From contig CM063113.1 of NCBI GenBank assembly GCA_031841125.1, positions 39,896,197 through 39,960,196 of the forward strand: DNA of 64,000 nucleotides. The letters run 5' to 3'. The notes below the pieces were generated by a model, which was not told where the DNA came from, made no database searches, and saw only the letters and a program-made list of their open reading frames with translations. A program made the translations under genes and the position numbers. This DNA is from Acanthococcus lagerstroemiae (lineage: Eukaryota > Arthropoda > Insecta > Hemiptera > Eriococcidae). Positions 1 through 12,900 of this stretch are shown one piece after another (the stretch's first letter is position 1; the number at the start of each line of letters is the position of its first letter).

Positions 1-748
1 TCGAATTATTAGAAACGCGATCGAATTTGAAATGGTACTGGCGTGGTGTGGCATGGCCTCGCGAAATGAGAGCAAATTACGAGAAGATAAAGCGAATACA
101 AAGTAACTGGCTGGCATACGCTTTGTACTACATTTGGACCACATATGAGGTACACTGTCGTGGTCAGGGGTACCCCCCGGCATCAGCCGAAAATGTGAAA
201 CATTAAAATTTATTCTGGTAATAATAAGTATTTTTAGTTTATAGGAAGATTACACCTGTAATGTTGTAAAAGTGAAATGCCCCCCCCCCCCTTCATACTA
301 AGTCTGGCGGCGGATGAAGGAGCAGTTAGGTCTTTGCCTCCGTTCCTGGTATTTATGGGGGTTGATAATTTTTCTTTTTCTAACCGAGATGAAGCGGCGA
401 TTTTGAACCACTATTACCGATGATTGTGTGATTTTGTCCAACTTCGGGTCTTACTGTGCTTTCGAATTTTCTGGACGAGTGTCCGTTGAAATTCGAACCG
501 AGCATTCGGTTCGACTCTGCCGCGCGCCCGCAACCCGCACCGTGCTTACCGAACTCGGACGACTACCTCGAGTTCGGTCTTATGAGTTAGTAATTATTAC
601 CTATGACACTGTAACGTGGAGCACTTTTGCTCGAAAGGCGAGTTATTTTTCAACGTCGAATTGTTCGATAGAAATTATTTCGTATCGGCTTTTCTATTCG
701 CGAATCGATTACATTATACGAACGTTTAACGTTTTGAATTCTCTATAG
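1..748. other. Intron sequence upstream of the first visible exon
   Basis: No convincing coding exon, RNA gene or element was seen here. The open frame at 428-748 has no recognisable domain and ends at the splice acceptor at 747-748, so it is taken as intron. A C homopolymer lies near 281-291. The segment is read as the intron before the PHD-finger exon, because that exon starts in mid-codon after a clean AG. Confidence 0.55.
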
Positions 749-927
749 CGAGAAGATGGAACTGTGCGTCAAAGGCAAGTGCAAGGTGTGCAACGAGAAA
801 GGCCCTACCATCGGTTGTTCCAAATGCACGAAACGTTATCACTTGGCATGTTTAATTCCTCCTCTACGGAAAACTCCTACCATCAACTGGTCTTGTCATT
901 CTTGCAGACGTATATCGGCCAAAAAAG
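749..927 (+). CDS. Acf1-like: Acf1-like exon: PHD finger
   Basis: The exon starts after the acceptor AG at 747-748 and ends before GTAACG at 928; it carries one base of a split codon at each end. It encodes a complete C4-H-C3 PHD zinc finger: CKVC, an 8-residue loop, CSKC, RYHLAC, then WSCHSC, followed by a basic RRISAKK. PHD fingers read histone H3 tails or contribute to nucleosome contact in this family. The first zinc loop is short. The exon end (phase 1) matches the exon at 1513. Confidence 0.75.
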
Positions 928-3900
928 GTAACGTATATTCGCCTTTTAACGTATGATTTTGGGTTTAACGAATGGTGTGGCATAGCCTGGAGTCCTGGTC
1001 GAAAGTGTCGACGTGCAGCCCCAAGCTGCGAGTTTTCGGTAATTTCCTGGCCCATGGTGGTAACATTCTGTCGTTTAAACAAGGGAATAGCTGTTCTTAC
1101 AAGGGTGTCTACTGAAAACCACCGAAACAAATAAATAAGCAGGCATCTGACTGAATCGGAAACCGAGCGTGTAAACAGCATCCTTTTTTAGGAAGAGCAA
1201 CCAAAAATAATTACAAAACAGCAAGTAATAAAAACGAAATACAACAGGTATAATACAGTAATAAGAAACTGCAAGTCCCTGTCAGATGATTCGTTACTTG
1301 ACGGATCATCAGAATCGTCAGAATCCTCACGTCGGAAAATTTTTTAGTCTACGCGTTTTTCAATCTTTTTTACCTCTTATAAAGTACGCCGTACGGAATC
1401 GGTAATTGTCTTAATCTTTCGCTAGCTGCTCGTAATCAAAAATAACCCGGCCTCGAGCTATCATGAGTAAGGACAAATTTTTTGAAAGATTTGTTTCTCT
1501 TTTATCATGTAGAAGAAAATCGCCATAATTTCATCGACGAACAGGATGAACCTTCGTATTCGGAGCCGTCCAGAACTAGTCGGCGAAAGACGTCGAAAGC
1601 GGCTAATGAAAAAATATATCGCTTCGTTAAAAAACTTCGGACGCCCAATTCTTCCGACGAAGATGAATACGGTACGTTGCGTTTGAAGGCGAAAGAATGA
1701 TGATGTAGAAAAACGCTCCATCAATTTTTGAAGTTCAAATGGAATAATTTTGAGCAAAATGACAAAAGGAGAGTTCGTTCAGTCGCTAATTTGGGATATC
1801 TTATCTCATATTGATGCAGCTTTGCTTTTGCGTTCCAAATTGAAATTTCACCGTTAAAATGGACAAAAATTGATTCATAAAGCCGGAGGGAGAATCTGAT
1901 GAAATGTTCGAAATCCGCGACGTGGTAAACCTCCATTTTGACACTAAAGACTTACCTATATGTACATTTCGTGAAGATTTTTAAGGACCCCGTCAAAAGC
2001 TCTTGAGACATCCTTAGAACTCAGTTAGCGGTTCTTTAATAGTAGGTTTGTATTTGTCTCAGGGACGTACCGATACGGGTGTAGGGGGCCACTTACCCCC
2101 TGTAGGAATTTTTCACTCACCTGTTGGGAAAATTTACGACTTCGGTCAGACGAGGTTAAAAAAATCCAATGAGTCAAACGTTGTTGTTGTTGTTTTTTTT
2201 CTTTGATACTTGGGAATTGAATTGAGAAGTGGGCAAAATCCAAGTCAGAGGGTCTTATTTGCTTTATTCTTTGGGAATTTTGAGTTGAGTCAGTTGAAAA
2301 AATCCAGCAAATCGAAAGGTTCCTCTTTTTTTTTGGCTTTGATATTTGGAAATTTTGAGTTGCGTCAGTTGAGACTTTCACAATTTTTGCCCCCTCCTCC
2401 CGGGAAAAACTCTTCGATACGTCCTTGATTTGTTTGGTCTTTCAAAGATTTAGGTAAAATTTTTCAGAACTCTTGACAGAATTTTGTTTAGTCTGTCGAG
2501 TTTATTTGAGAATTTGACGAGATTCATCAAAACTGGTTGGTCTTGACCAAAAGTTCGGGGAGGGGGTGCTAAAATTAGAAAAACCACTGTTTGACGAAAT
2601 CACAACGAAGGGGTTCAGACCCCCTAGCTATGCCGTTGCCAGTGGTGTAGCTTGATGTTCAAGTGGGCTGGTCTTAATTCAAGGGGTGTTAGAGTGGTGC
2701 TCAAATTGGAAAAATTACTATTTGACAAAATCGCCAGGCCCATCAACATCCTTCCTTCCCACCGGCTAAACCACTGTCTCGTATCGAATTAAAAAAAATT
2801 TCTAAGCAGAATTTAATCTTACGGCGCTCTATAGTGGAGTGGTATTGTGCTCGTGCTTCGTATCCATGCTACGCTGGCCTAATCTGCTGTACATCTGCGA
2901 ACTAGTGAACAGGTTTTGCCTCTCTTTCCACCAGTACATTTGCTGAAAAAGCCAGGGCTGGGTTACGACACGTGAAAATCAGCGTTTTAAAATTTATACC
3001 TTGTTGTTAAGCGGGATGTACCCGCTACACGGTCAGTAAAAATGACGTAATGAAAAAGATCACTGAAAGGTACCTTGAATAAAAATTCAAATAGTTTCGG
3101 ATTTTTAATGACGCTTGGATGATTTTCATGATCTTTTATCATTCGTTGTTGTGTGTACACGATCACTATTATTGACGCAGCGCTCAATACTGATAGGTTT
3201 TATTGACCGTGTACAGTGTACACCCCTCTTTGTAACAAAATATCGACTTTATATTGAAAATATCGATAATATAAAAAGAAATATCTATAAACTTTTTTTT
3301 GAGGTGGGGAAAGGGGGGGGGGCTTAGCAGCTTGAAATTGAAAAAAGTTGTCTCGTTTTGTTATTTTGAACTAGAATTAAAATGATATAGGTATAAAACT
3401 AAAAAAGAAAAACTTTATTTTATTGAAGAGCTTCCTTTCATAGTGGCCCAAGTTCTATTTTCTAAATCTAGAGGTTACGTTTGTCACTCAAATTGGATAC
3501 TTAATGCACGACTTAAACCTAAGTTACATGTGTTGGCAGCACTGTCGGTATGTTCATTGTATTCTTATAACTTTAGGGTGAATTTTCGCGAATAGATCAT
3601 CCCAAACTGATAATAATACACGCAAGACGTTTGCCTATGGTAGCGCTACCTAGGTGAGGTTTAAACCCCAATACCTACATTCTCTAGCAGAACACTTCAA
3701 ATACCGACCAATCGATAGATAGCTCATTTCATCATGACGTTTGTCTCATTTTACCAACATTTGCTGCTTCAGACTTCGGCCACTGTGGTAGTAAGCTTCT
3801 CAATTGGAATAAAAAAATGGGCACTGAACAGAGAGACGCTTCGGTACCGTTGGAGGTGGATCAATAGCATGCTCTGCAGTCTTCTGCAAGTTCTCGGGAA

Positions 3901-6900
3901 CAATGAATTCTACTCGCAAAACAAGTTCCCGCCAGTACCTGAACGACTAGTTCTACTAGAGCACCTATTCGCGTTTGGACGCTAAAGAATCGCTCTCTAG
4001 CGGTCTAATGAAATGCGACACGCTGATAGGTGTATTTGGACAGAAAGATGATCAGTGACAAAAATGTTCTGCAATAAAAAGTGAAGTTGGGCTCATCTGA
4101 GAGGAAATGATTAGGGCTGACACTTTAGTTCTCTTCAGTTTTCCATAAAAAACAATTGAGATATAAACCTGCACTAGAGTGCGCTGCAAAACCACCTGTG
4201 CGTGTGTTCGCGGGAGAAAATTAAAAGGTGATCTTGTGTACTTTCAAGTAGAAAAATCTCTATGATCACCCATTCATACCACTGATAAGACACAATCGTG
4301 CCAACATTTTCAACTCTAATTTATATCCCAATATTGATGATGCTAGTGCTAATTTTACTTTTACATGTTTTTGTAGTAAAAATACCCTGATCATCTTTTC
4401 GTTCACGACATTAGCGCACCTACAGGAGTGTCTAAACGCCAGTAACACCCGAGTATCGCAATCAGGGATGTTCGTGTAGACAAATCTGCATAGACAAATA
4501 CATTTGTCTCCATGTGGACAATATAATGTAAACAAATCGTGTACATAAATGAAAAGTGTACACAAATGTAAACAAATGTCAACAAAGGGCTTAGGTGGAA
4601 GTGCAGCCACCTACAATCTCTTAATTGTGATTTTGTGAATTCAGTAAGTCAGAGAAATTTAATTTAAATTTATTATGCTGAATTTGTGATTAACTAATTA
4701 GCTGATTACATGTATATTAGCTTCTATTTTTTAATAATTTTCGGAATTGTTTACATTCGTCTACTTTTTTCTCCTTTTTCACAATGTCTACATTTCTTTA
4801 CGCCAAAATGTAGATAAATCTGTGTCTAAACGTGAACAAACATCCCTGATCGCAATACGCCATCTTTGGGCTTTCTCTTCCGTCGATGCTAGGGTATTAG
4901 CGTACTAGATCATATGTGGGTATAATCAGACGCCATCTTGGTAGCAAAAAGAAGTAAACCAAACGAGTGCGAGCGGCGTGTTGTTGACTGTTTACTTCCT
5001 TTTACTACCAAGATGGTGTCTGATTATACCTACCCCGCATGTGATCTAGTACCTCATCGATGCCAAACTGACAACCCGGTACGCTCCGCATTGGGATTTA
5101 AACTTGAGAGTTTCAAGTGTTGGCAGCCCTGTATATGTGTGAGTGATAACGTACGATTTACCGTAAGCGTGTATCAAACTTCAACTATCATTAAGTCGAT
5201 TAAAAATTCACTTTGGAAGAAATTTTGTCCTAAATTTAACTGCATGTACAACAAAAAATTGAATTATAACCAGTTCTACTGGTAGAGTAAGTTTTACTCG
5301 TTTCTTTGCCCTCCTGAAGATAATAGTTTTCTATTTGAAGGTATACATGATCACTCACTCATTTTCACTCGCTAGCAGGTAATTTTGCAGCGCACTCTAG
5401 TGCAGGTTTGGATCCCAATAGTCAATACGGCATCGACGGACACGGAACGTCCAAAGATGGCGTACTGTGATACTCGGGTGTTATAGGTGCACTAATTCTA
5501 CGTGCGCGCTTCGTGGGTCGTTGACACGAAATTCACGTATACCCCCAAAATTTCGATACAGGAAAGGAGACAACTTTAACGCAAAACTGTAGGGAAAGCA
5601 GTGGCAAGGCATCTTGTATAAGCCGCGTAACAAGATTGCCGTGGTCAGTGCTACCAACCAAGCCTGCTGAAAAATCCCAGGATTCTTTGTAAAAAAAATA
5701 TTGAGACAAAAATTTTCGCCTTTTCTATATTTTTCAACAATTAAATGTTGACTGATTCATCACATTTGTTGTTTTACCCCTTCCATCCTCAGTTCTGTCG
5801 AGAATCCTAAAAATTCCTTTTTCGTTATTGAATACTGCGTGAAGAAGAAACAAAAGAATTTTATTATTTGCGCCTTTTTCTTAGAACATTTCAATGCTAC
5901 TAAGGGCTCTTTTCTTGTGACAGGTCACGGATGTATTTTACATTTCTATTGCTGTGTAAAATCTGAGTGCTTATTACTCCCATAAGATGATAAATTTCCC
6001 ATTTTTCAAATTTTGGAAGCGAAAAATTTGAAGAAGCAATGCATATTCACTCAGTTTTATGTAAATTCTTGAAAACGCTTGAGATTTTCTTGAAAGTTTT
6101 GATATCTTAAGATTTATCTTAAGGTTGGTAGCGGTGGCTGTGGTCGTCAGTCAACGTCCAGATTAGGATATGGTGTCAGAAGAAGAAGAAAAAAGTTCGT
6201 CCTGTATAGTTGTACTAGAGCTGTATAACTTCGTGTGAGTACGATCGTCCGCCATTTTGACTCCAACCGCGCTCGTGGATGCCGAATCCGACTATGCGGA
6301 ACGTACCGCGTAGTCAATTCGACATCCACGGGTAAAGTTGACGTCAAAATGGCGGACGATTGTACTCACACGAAGTTATAAAGCTCTAGTACGGTCATGC
6401 CCTAAAAACGCTGGGCGTACCAAAAGAGGTTCCTGTCGTACACTAGGCGTCACATTCAGTAGGTTGAACCGATTTGATTTTTAGCGTGGGCAGCAGAAAT
6501 GTCGCGTGAAAAGGACAATTTTATCGAATAAATATTACGTTTCCACCATTTCGAAGATTTCGTTAACCGTAGTGGTAGTTTGCTTGGTCGGTATTTGTAA
6601 TTTGTCGAGTAAGCACTCGGTGCCCGTACTTCCTTGTTGATTACGATTGTACGCGAAATACCGGGGTATCTACCATCGTATTAACGCGACTATCAATTTT
6701 TATTATCGGTGATTCAGACGAAAACGGTGGCAATGGAGAAGCCGGTACTACTGCAGACAGGGCGGTTGGCATGGTTAATGGACACCGTCGACGGCGACGA
6801 ACGAGACATTCGATAGAATCGAATTACACGAGTCAACTACCTTTGGACAACGCGACTTTACAAGAAATGTTGGATAAAATTATGCACCACGAAGATGCGT

Positions 6901-9900
6901 GGCCATTCCTGAGACCGGTGTCGCGCTACGAGGTTTGTGTTTATTCATCTATTTGTACCTAAGATACGAGTATAGTCCAGGAAACAGGGATTCTTTTCTA
7001 ATTTTACTCTCAACCCGAGCCCTGAAATCCGCCCTTTCGAGCATTATCTCAGAGACATCGGGGAGGCTGTTAGGGCTGCCTTAGCCCTCTTCTCTGCTTG
7101 TCGAAAAACCGGCGCAGGTCGAAAATTCAACACTATCAGTAGCCAGATCCATGGGTACGACATTCCAGGTAAAATCCATTCGATAAGTTATGCGGACGAC
7201 ATATTGCTGATCTGTGGGATAAATGACACAAAGGATATAGATTTGGTAAACATCATAAGGTCATTTGGACTTCGTTTTAATAGTGCTTAAACTAATATGA
7301 TACTCATCTCTAGAAGGCAGGACAACGAGGAAATAAGAAACAAAATTCAAAACGTGGTACAAGTTGATAACGAAAAAATTAAAATGTGCGATGGAATTAA
7401 ATAATAATAAATATCAAATGCAGCCTTGAAACAGATGTTTCGGTCCATCCACTGGGACATGGCTTCCTTGATCAGTTATTTTTGATACAAGGGAGTAGTA
7501 AATGGGTCACTATGGAACACATCATAGACTATGCCAAGCAACATGCCTGACGTCACAATATGTCCCAAGGTGACCCGTGTTTTTATAGTCTAATTTCCCT
7601 TGATGACAAGCCATTACTGGGGAATGGTTATGAAAGAGTTTTCTTTCTCTATAAGGGGCATGCATCCTGCATAACACACCAGACTAGTCGGGTATTAGTA
7701 GTCTATTGGTATAGCTAACCCAATTGTAGTTTTTTTGAATTCCGGCGGAGCAATTAAATTGAACTCCACCTCTTGCTACAATTGGTGTGGCTTGGTCGGA
7801 TGTTAAACCTTTTCATATATTTTTGTATTTTATTATTTTCCTATCATATTTTAATCTTTAAAATTCGCCTTCGGTACTGGGATTCAAACCCGCGTTCCGT
7901 GGTTTAGGAGGCAACGTTCGAATCCATTCGGCTACCAAGCCGCACCCTATGGAATTAAATATCTAGGTTTAATAATCGATGACAAACTCAAGTTCTGTAA
8001 ACATGTAGATTACATCTTCGCTAAAATAAAAAAGTATTTCAACCTTTTTAGAGCACTGTATGGAAATATCTACGGGTTTGATTTTAACAAAAGAAAAGCA
8101 CTTTATAATGCAATCTTTAGATCAATAATTACTGAATACCGTTCTCCAGTATACTATCCAAAGTTGAATAAGAAACAAAAAGATGAATTAAAATCACTTC
8201 AAAGAAGCCTTTTGATGAATATCACCTCCGCATATCGAACAGTAAGCTACTCATCTGTATGTGCGATCACCTGAATTATTCCCGTTGATTACCAAATGAA
8301 CTTAACAAATACAATCAAACGCGAAAAACTCAAAAGCAAGTTATTAATAGATAATAAAGAATACCCCGATAAAAATAATAAACAAAAAATCAAAATCAAA
8401 ATCAAAAATATAATTGAGGAAACCTTACAAATGTGGCAAAATTAATACGAAAATTGTCTAACCGGAAGAATCACCTATCAGTTACTACCCCGAATTAACA
8501 TCACCTACAAAAATAAGAACTGGCATACCAACTATTTCCTCACTCAATGTCTGTGGACATGGAAATTTCGGACAATATTTGGAACGGTTCAAAATAGCGG
8601 ACTGTTGGGATTGTCATCTATGTGGCTCTGGTGTGGAGGATGATGTCCTTCATATCCTACTGAAATGTGACTTCTTCATGAAACTACGTACGAAAATGGG
8701 GATCAAGGGAAACTGCCTATCGGATCTGGCACCAACAAAAAATAATTTAACGATTAAAATATTTCTGAATTATCTGCACAGGGTTATGAAAATGAAACCA
8801 GAGTATATAGTTTAGATTAACTAAAATAATAACTAATCAATTTTAATTTAATAGACTAGAGTTATACCAATATAATTAAGCAGTTAATATTAACTATACT
8901 AACTTAGTGCGAAAGACTGGGCTAAGACATGCGTCAATCCCGCCTCCACCTAAGATGTTGTAAATCTTTGTGCAAAGTAATAGAATAATTAAATAATTAT
9001 TAAAAAAAAAAGGTCGAAATGTAGCGAGTTGCTACGTGGGCTCAAACTCGGGACCTCCGGATTCCGAGTCCAGCCCGCTATCCACTCGGCCAACCACCCT
9101 AGGAAACAGGGATATGAATGAAGAAAAAATTGGGCGCAAAGGTTTTTCTTAAAAAATCTGTTCTATAGTAGTTCATAAGTGTACTCCAAAAAGTCCCCCC
9201 CCCCGCTAGACCTTCGGCTACCATGGGGGGGGCTCAGACCTCTCAAATTGAGGTTTTTTCGAGTCTTCTCAAAAAATATGAATTTGATGGGACAGTGTCA
9301 AGGGACAAAAATTAATCCCTATGAAGTTTCTTTTAATATGATACCTAACATGAGCATATTCAGAAGAACAGGGCATAATCCTAAGATTGTTTTGTGATTA
9401 GATATGATCAATCAGCTTGGTCTTGGGGGAAAGGATATTGAGTTCACTTGCCTGTGCCAAAATGTAAGAGGCTTGAGAACAAAAACTAATCAAATATCTT
9501 TGAATACATTAGTGACCAATGAGGACATAATCGCCCTGACAGAAACGTGGTTGCACAATGGTATTCAAAATGGAGAGAAATCAAAAATTAAAGATTGTAG
9601 ATTTATTATGAAAAAACTAAAATTTGACTATGCGGATCATATTTGTAAGAAGAGGGATGGATAGATGAGAAAAGAAGGTTTTGAACTGGATACCCAGGGG
9701 AGCTAGAAGAAGCGTTAGGGTATCTTAATACCCGATGGGAAGATGAAATAAGACGATACGCGGGTATTGCGTGGAGGAGACATGCAAAGGTTAGGGGCCG
9801 AGGGAGAACAGTAGGGAGGGCTTATGCTCTAATGTAAATTCGACGAACTTAAATTATTTATTATTACTGGAAATTCGGCTGTAATAATAATAATAAAATG

Positions 9901-12900
9901 TATGTGAATCCGCGGACTTTTTTTCTTAAAATTTGTTGCTCTAGGCACGTGCATATATTGCTTATGTACAAACCCGCCGATGCGTAGGCTAACGCAAAGT
10001 AAGCGGACCTGTCTGTACTAAACGTACAGCGTCATCTACTAATAATCGTGTGATTTATAGGCTGCCGATTACGCGGAGATAGTTAAAAGACCTATGGATT
10101 TCGCTACGATTAAGCACAAGTTGAACATGCTGCAGTATCACACTAACAGCCAAGTGATTAGCGATTCTATGTTGGTATTCAGCAATTGTTTCCTCTACAA
10201 TAAAGATTCGTCCGATGTGCATAAGTGAGTAACTAAATTTATTTATTTATTACAGCCTTATACATTAGGCTGGCTGTAGACTATTCGCTGTTTTGTGTTT
10301 CGCTTTTCGTTGTTTCACACGTTTTTGTGTATACTGTGTAGGGGTTTTTTTCGTGTTTCGCAGTTTTTTCGCACTTGAGCGGTCTTTGTGCGAAATACAA
10401 AAGAAGCAAATCACGAAAAAAACATTTTTTTCGTCGGTAGTGTGTAAGGTTTTGCTGATGTTTCGTCGATTTTTCGTCATTTCGTTCAATAATCTTCGGG
10501 GAAAATCTGAGATGATTTGCAATTTTATCAGAAATCTTCGAGAAGATTCCTTTGATTTCCGATCATTTTCGAAGAATTTCATCGGACATCATTGAGAAAA
10601 ATCTTCGATGATTTCAAGAAAATTTTGTTGCAAATTTTAGGAAATATCTCCGATGATTCCTAAAGACTTGATTGGAAATCATCGAGAAGTATCTCTAATC
10701 ATTTTTGAAGGGTTTCTTCAGAAAAAAGGTTCAATGATTTCCAGCGATTCTAATTGTAAATTTTTCGGATAAATTACCAATGATTTCCGAAGAATTTTCA
10801 TCAAATAGAATTATTTTTAATTTTATATACTCGTACTTATGAGTGATTCGGAAGATAAAATTGCACTGGTGAGTGCCATCTTTGTTATTTTATCTTCTAA
10901 ATCATCATAAAATTTCAAAGAAGCGAAAACAAAGATTGTGGTGGTGTACAGGCAGAAAACGCGCCACACGTGCAAGACGATGAAATAATTTTTGGGGAAA
11001 ATCTCCGATGATTTCCAAAGAATTTCATCAAAAAGTTTCGAGAAGTTTCCTTTGATTTCCGAGGAATTTTATCGAAAATATTAAGGAAAAATTTCCGATG
11101 ATTTTCGCAGAATTTCATCGGACATCATTGAGAAAAATTCCCGATGATTTCAGAAGAATTTCGTCGGAAATCTTTTCCGGAGAATTTCATCGGAAATCTG
11201 CAGAAAAAATTTCTGGATAATTTTCGAAGAATTTCCTCGGAAATATTTGGGGAAAAAACTTCGATGATGTTTGGAAGAATTTTATCGAAAATCTTTAGGA
11301 AAAATCTCCGATGATTTTTAAGGAATTTCATCGGAAATTTTTGGGAAAAAATTCCAATAATTTCCGAAGAATCTCATCGGGAAATCTTTAGAAAGAATTT
11401 CATAAAAATTCTTTGGGAAAATTTCTCAATAATTTTTGAATAGGATATCTTCGGGGGGAAAACTCTGGTGGATTTTGAAGAATTTTGTCAAAAATCGTTT
11501 GGAAATATGTTCAATGATCTCCGGAGAATTTCATCGGAAATCTTCGAGAAGAATCCCTGATGATTTTATCGAAAATTCTTGGGGAAAAATTCCGTTACTT
11601 TTCGAAGAATTAAGACGATTTTCCACTCATGCGACGGAATAAGAGATTTTTTCCGAAGATTTTAAATAAAATTCTTCGGAAATCAGCCCGCAATTTCCGA
11701 CGAATTTTATAGAAAATAATTTTTTTTTTAATCTCCGATTATTTCAAAATAATGTAATTGGAAATCTTTGAAAATAATCTCCGTTTATTTTCGGAGCATT
11801 TTGTCGGAGATCTTCAAAAAAAAAATTTCCGACCATTAGCGTGTCTGGACTTTCTGAGTAGGATGTGCCAAAAGCAGGACTGTCCACTTTTGCTGATATG
11901 TGGGAAGAGAACGCTCCAAGCCGATAGCAATATTAAAATTATATTTTCAATGGTCAGTGTTACATCTTTGGCAAATTCCAAGTTTGACCAAGGATTAGCT
12001 CTAAGTTTTAATGAAAATGAAAAATGAATAATATATCATATTATCGTGACTATATTAGTGGTGGTGTTGGGGGGGGGGGGAATTATACATAAAGTAGTGT
12101 GCCCAAGCACACTCAGCACACCTGGCGGACACGCCTATGAAAATGTTTAGGAAAAATCTTCGGGAAAATCTCTGATTCCATCGCATGAGTAGAAAATAAT
12201 CTCAATTCATCAGGAATTATCAAAATTTTTTCCCAAAAATTCCGGATGGAATTCCTTTTAAAAACAATCGGAGATTTTTCTCAGAGATGTCCGATGAAAT
12301 TTTTAGAAGATCATCGAACATTTTTCCTGAAGATTTTTGATCAAATTCTTCAAAAACCATCGGAGTTTTCCCTTGGAATATTTCCTATAGAATTCTTTAA
12401 AAATTATCAGAAAATTTTCTTGATGAATTTTGATGACATTTTTTCTAATGATTTCCGATGAGATTCTTCGTTTTAGATGAAATTCCTTTAAAATTCATCG
12501 GAGATTCTTCTGGAAGATTTCCAATGAAATTATTCTTTGGAAATCCTCAGGTATTTTTTTCCTGATGATTTTCGATAAAATTCTTCAAAAACCATCGGAT
12601 TTTTTGCAAAATATTTTTTATGAAATTCTTTGAAAAAATCGGAAGATTTTTGAAGAAATTCTTTGGAAAACATTGGAAATTTTTTCTGAAGGTTTCCGAT
12701 GAAATTCTTCGCAAATTATCAGAGATTATTCTCAAAAATTTCTGATAAAATTCCTTGGAAATTATCATATATTTTCTCCGAACATTTCCGAATAGTCTGT
12801 AACCGGCCTAATACTAAATACTTGATGAAAATAAAATGAAAAATGAAAATAGCCGTACTATACTTTGTCAACATAAATTTGGCAGTGTTTATAGACTTTA

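Larger units (their letters stand above)
4410..5497. mobile_element. Foldback element A, split by three later insertions
   Basis: The left arm (4410-4462 plus 4857-4889) and right arm (5420-5497) are inverted copies. Both carry TTAG(C/T)GCACCTA, ACACCCGAGTAT and CGCCATCTTTGG, then CGTCGATGC towards the centre. The centre (5064-5089) reads CCGGTACGCTCCGC like the intact relative at 56716-56899. A hAT MITE sits in the left arm, a second foldback sits beside the centre, and a MITE splits the centre, so A is the oldest layer. Confidence 0.65.
6992..9100 (+). mobile_element. 5'-truncated R1-group non-LTR retrotransposon with 13-bp target duplications
   Basis: AGGAAACAGGGAT flanks it exactly at 6979-6991 and 9101-9113. 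The frame is open from 6994 to a stop at 7288 and includes the reverse-transcriptase YADD motif (7189-7200). After a nested SINE the protein continues as GIKYLGLIIDDKLKFCKHVD, then SIITEYRSPVYYPKLN and SAYRTVS, a block typical of the R1 clade. A C-terminal Cys/His knuckle (GHGNFGQYLERF...CWDCHLC...LHILLKC) follows in another frame at 8535-8680. Stops and a 1-nt frameshift near 8545 show it is dead. The 3' region ends in A10 (9002-9011) followed by an antisense tRNA-like segment. The reading before YADD (ALALFSACRKTGAGRKFN) is not normal RT sequence and suggests an internal deletion. Confidence 0.75.

Noticed and set aside
428..748. 106-residue frame before the PHD exon
   Set aside because: No domain; it ends exactly at the splice acceptor region and is compositionally intron-like.
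2640..2777. Short hAT element with CAGTGGT-type termini
   Set aside because: The termini look plausible, but the flanks show no 8-bp duplication, so it is not listed as an element.
9012..9100. Functional tRNA gene
   Set aside because: Box A, the anticodon arm and a weak box B are present, but acceptor and T stems do not pair and the segment lies inside a retrotransposon's target duplication.
11758..12027. Possible protein in the spacer of the inverted repeat field
   Set aside because: No recognisable transposase or other motif, and the first third is translated repeat. Kept only as an unrecognised spacer.
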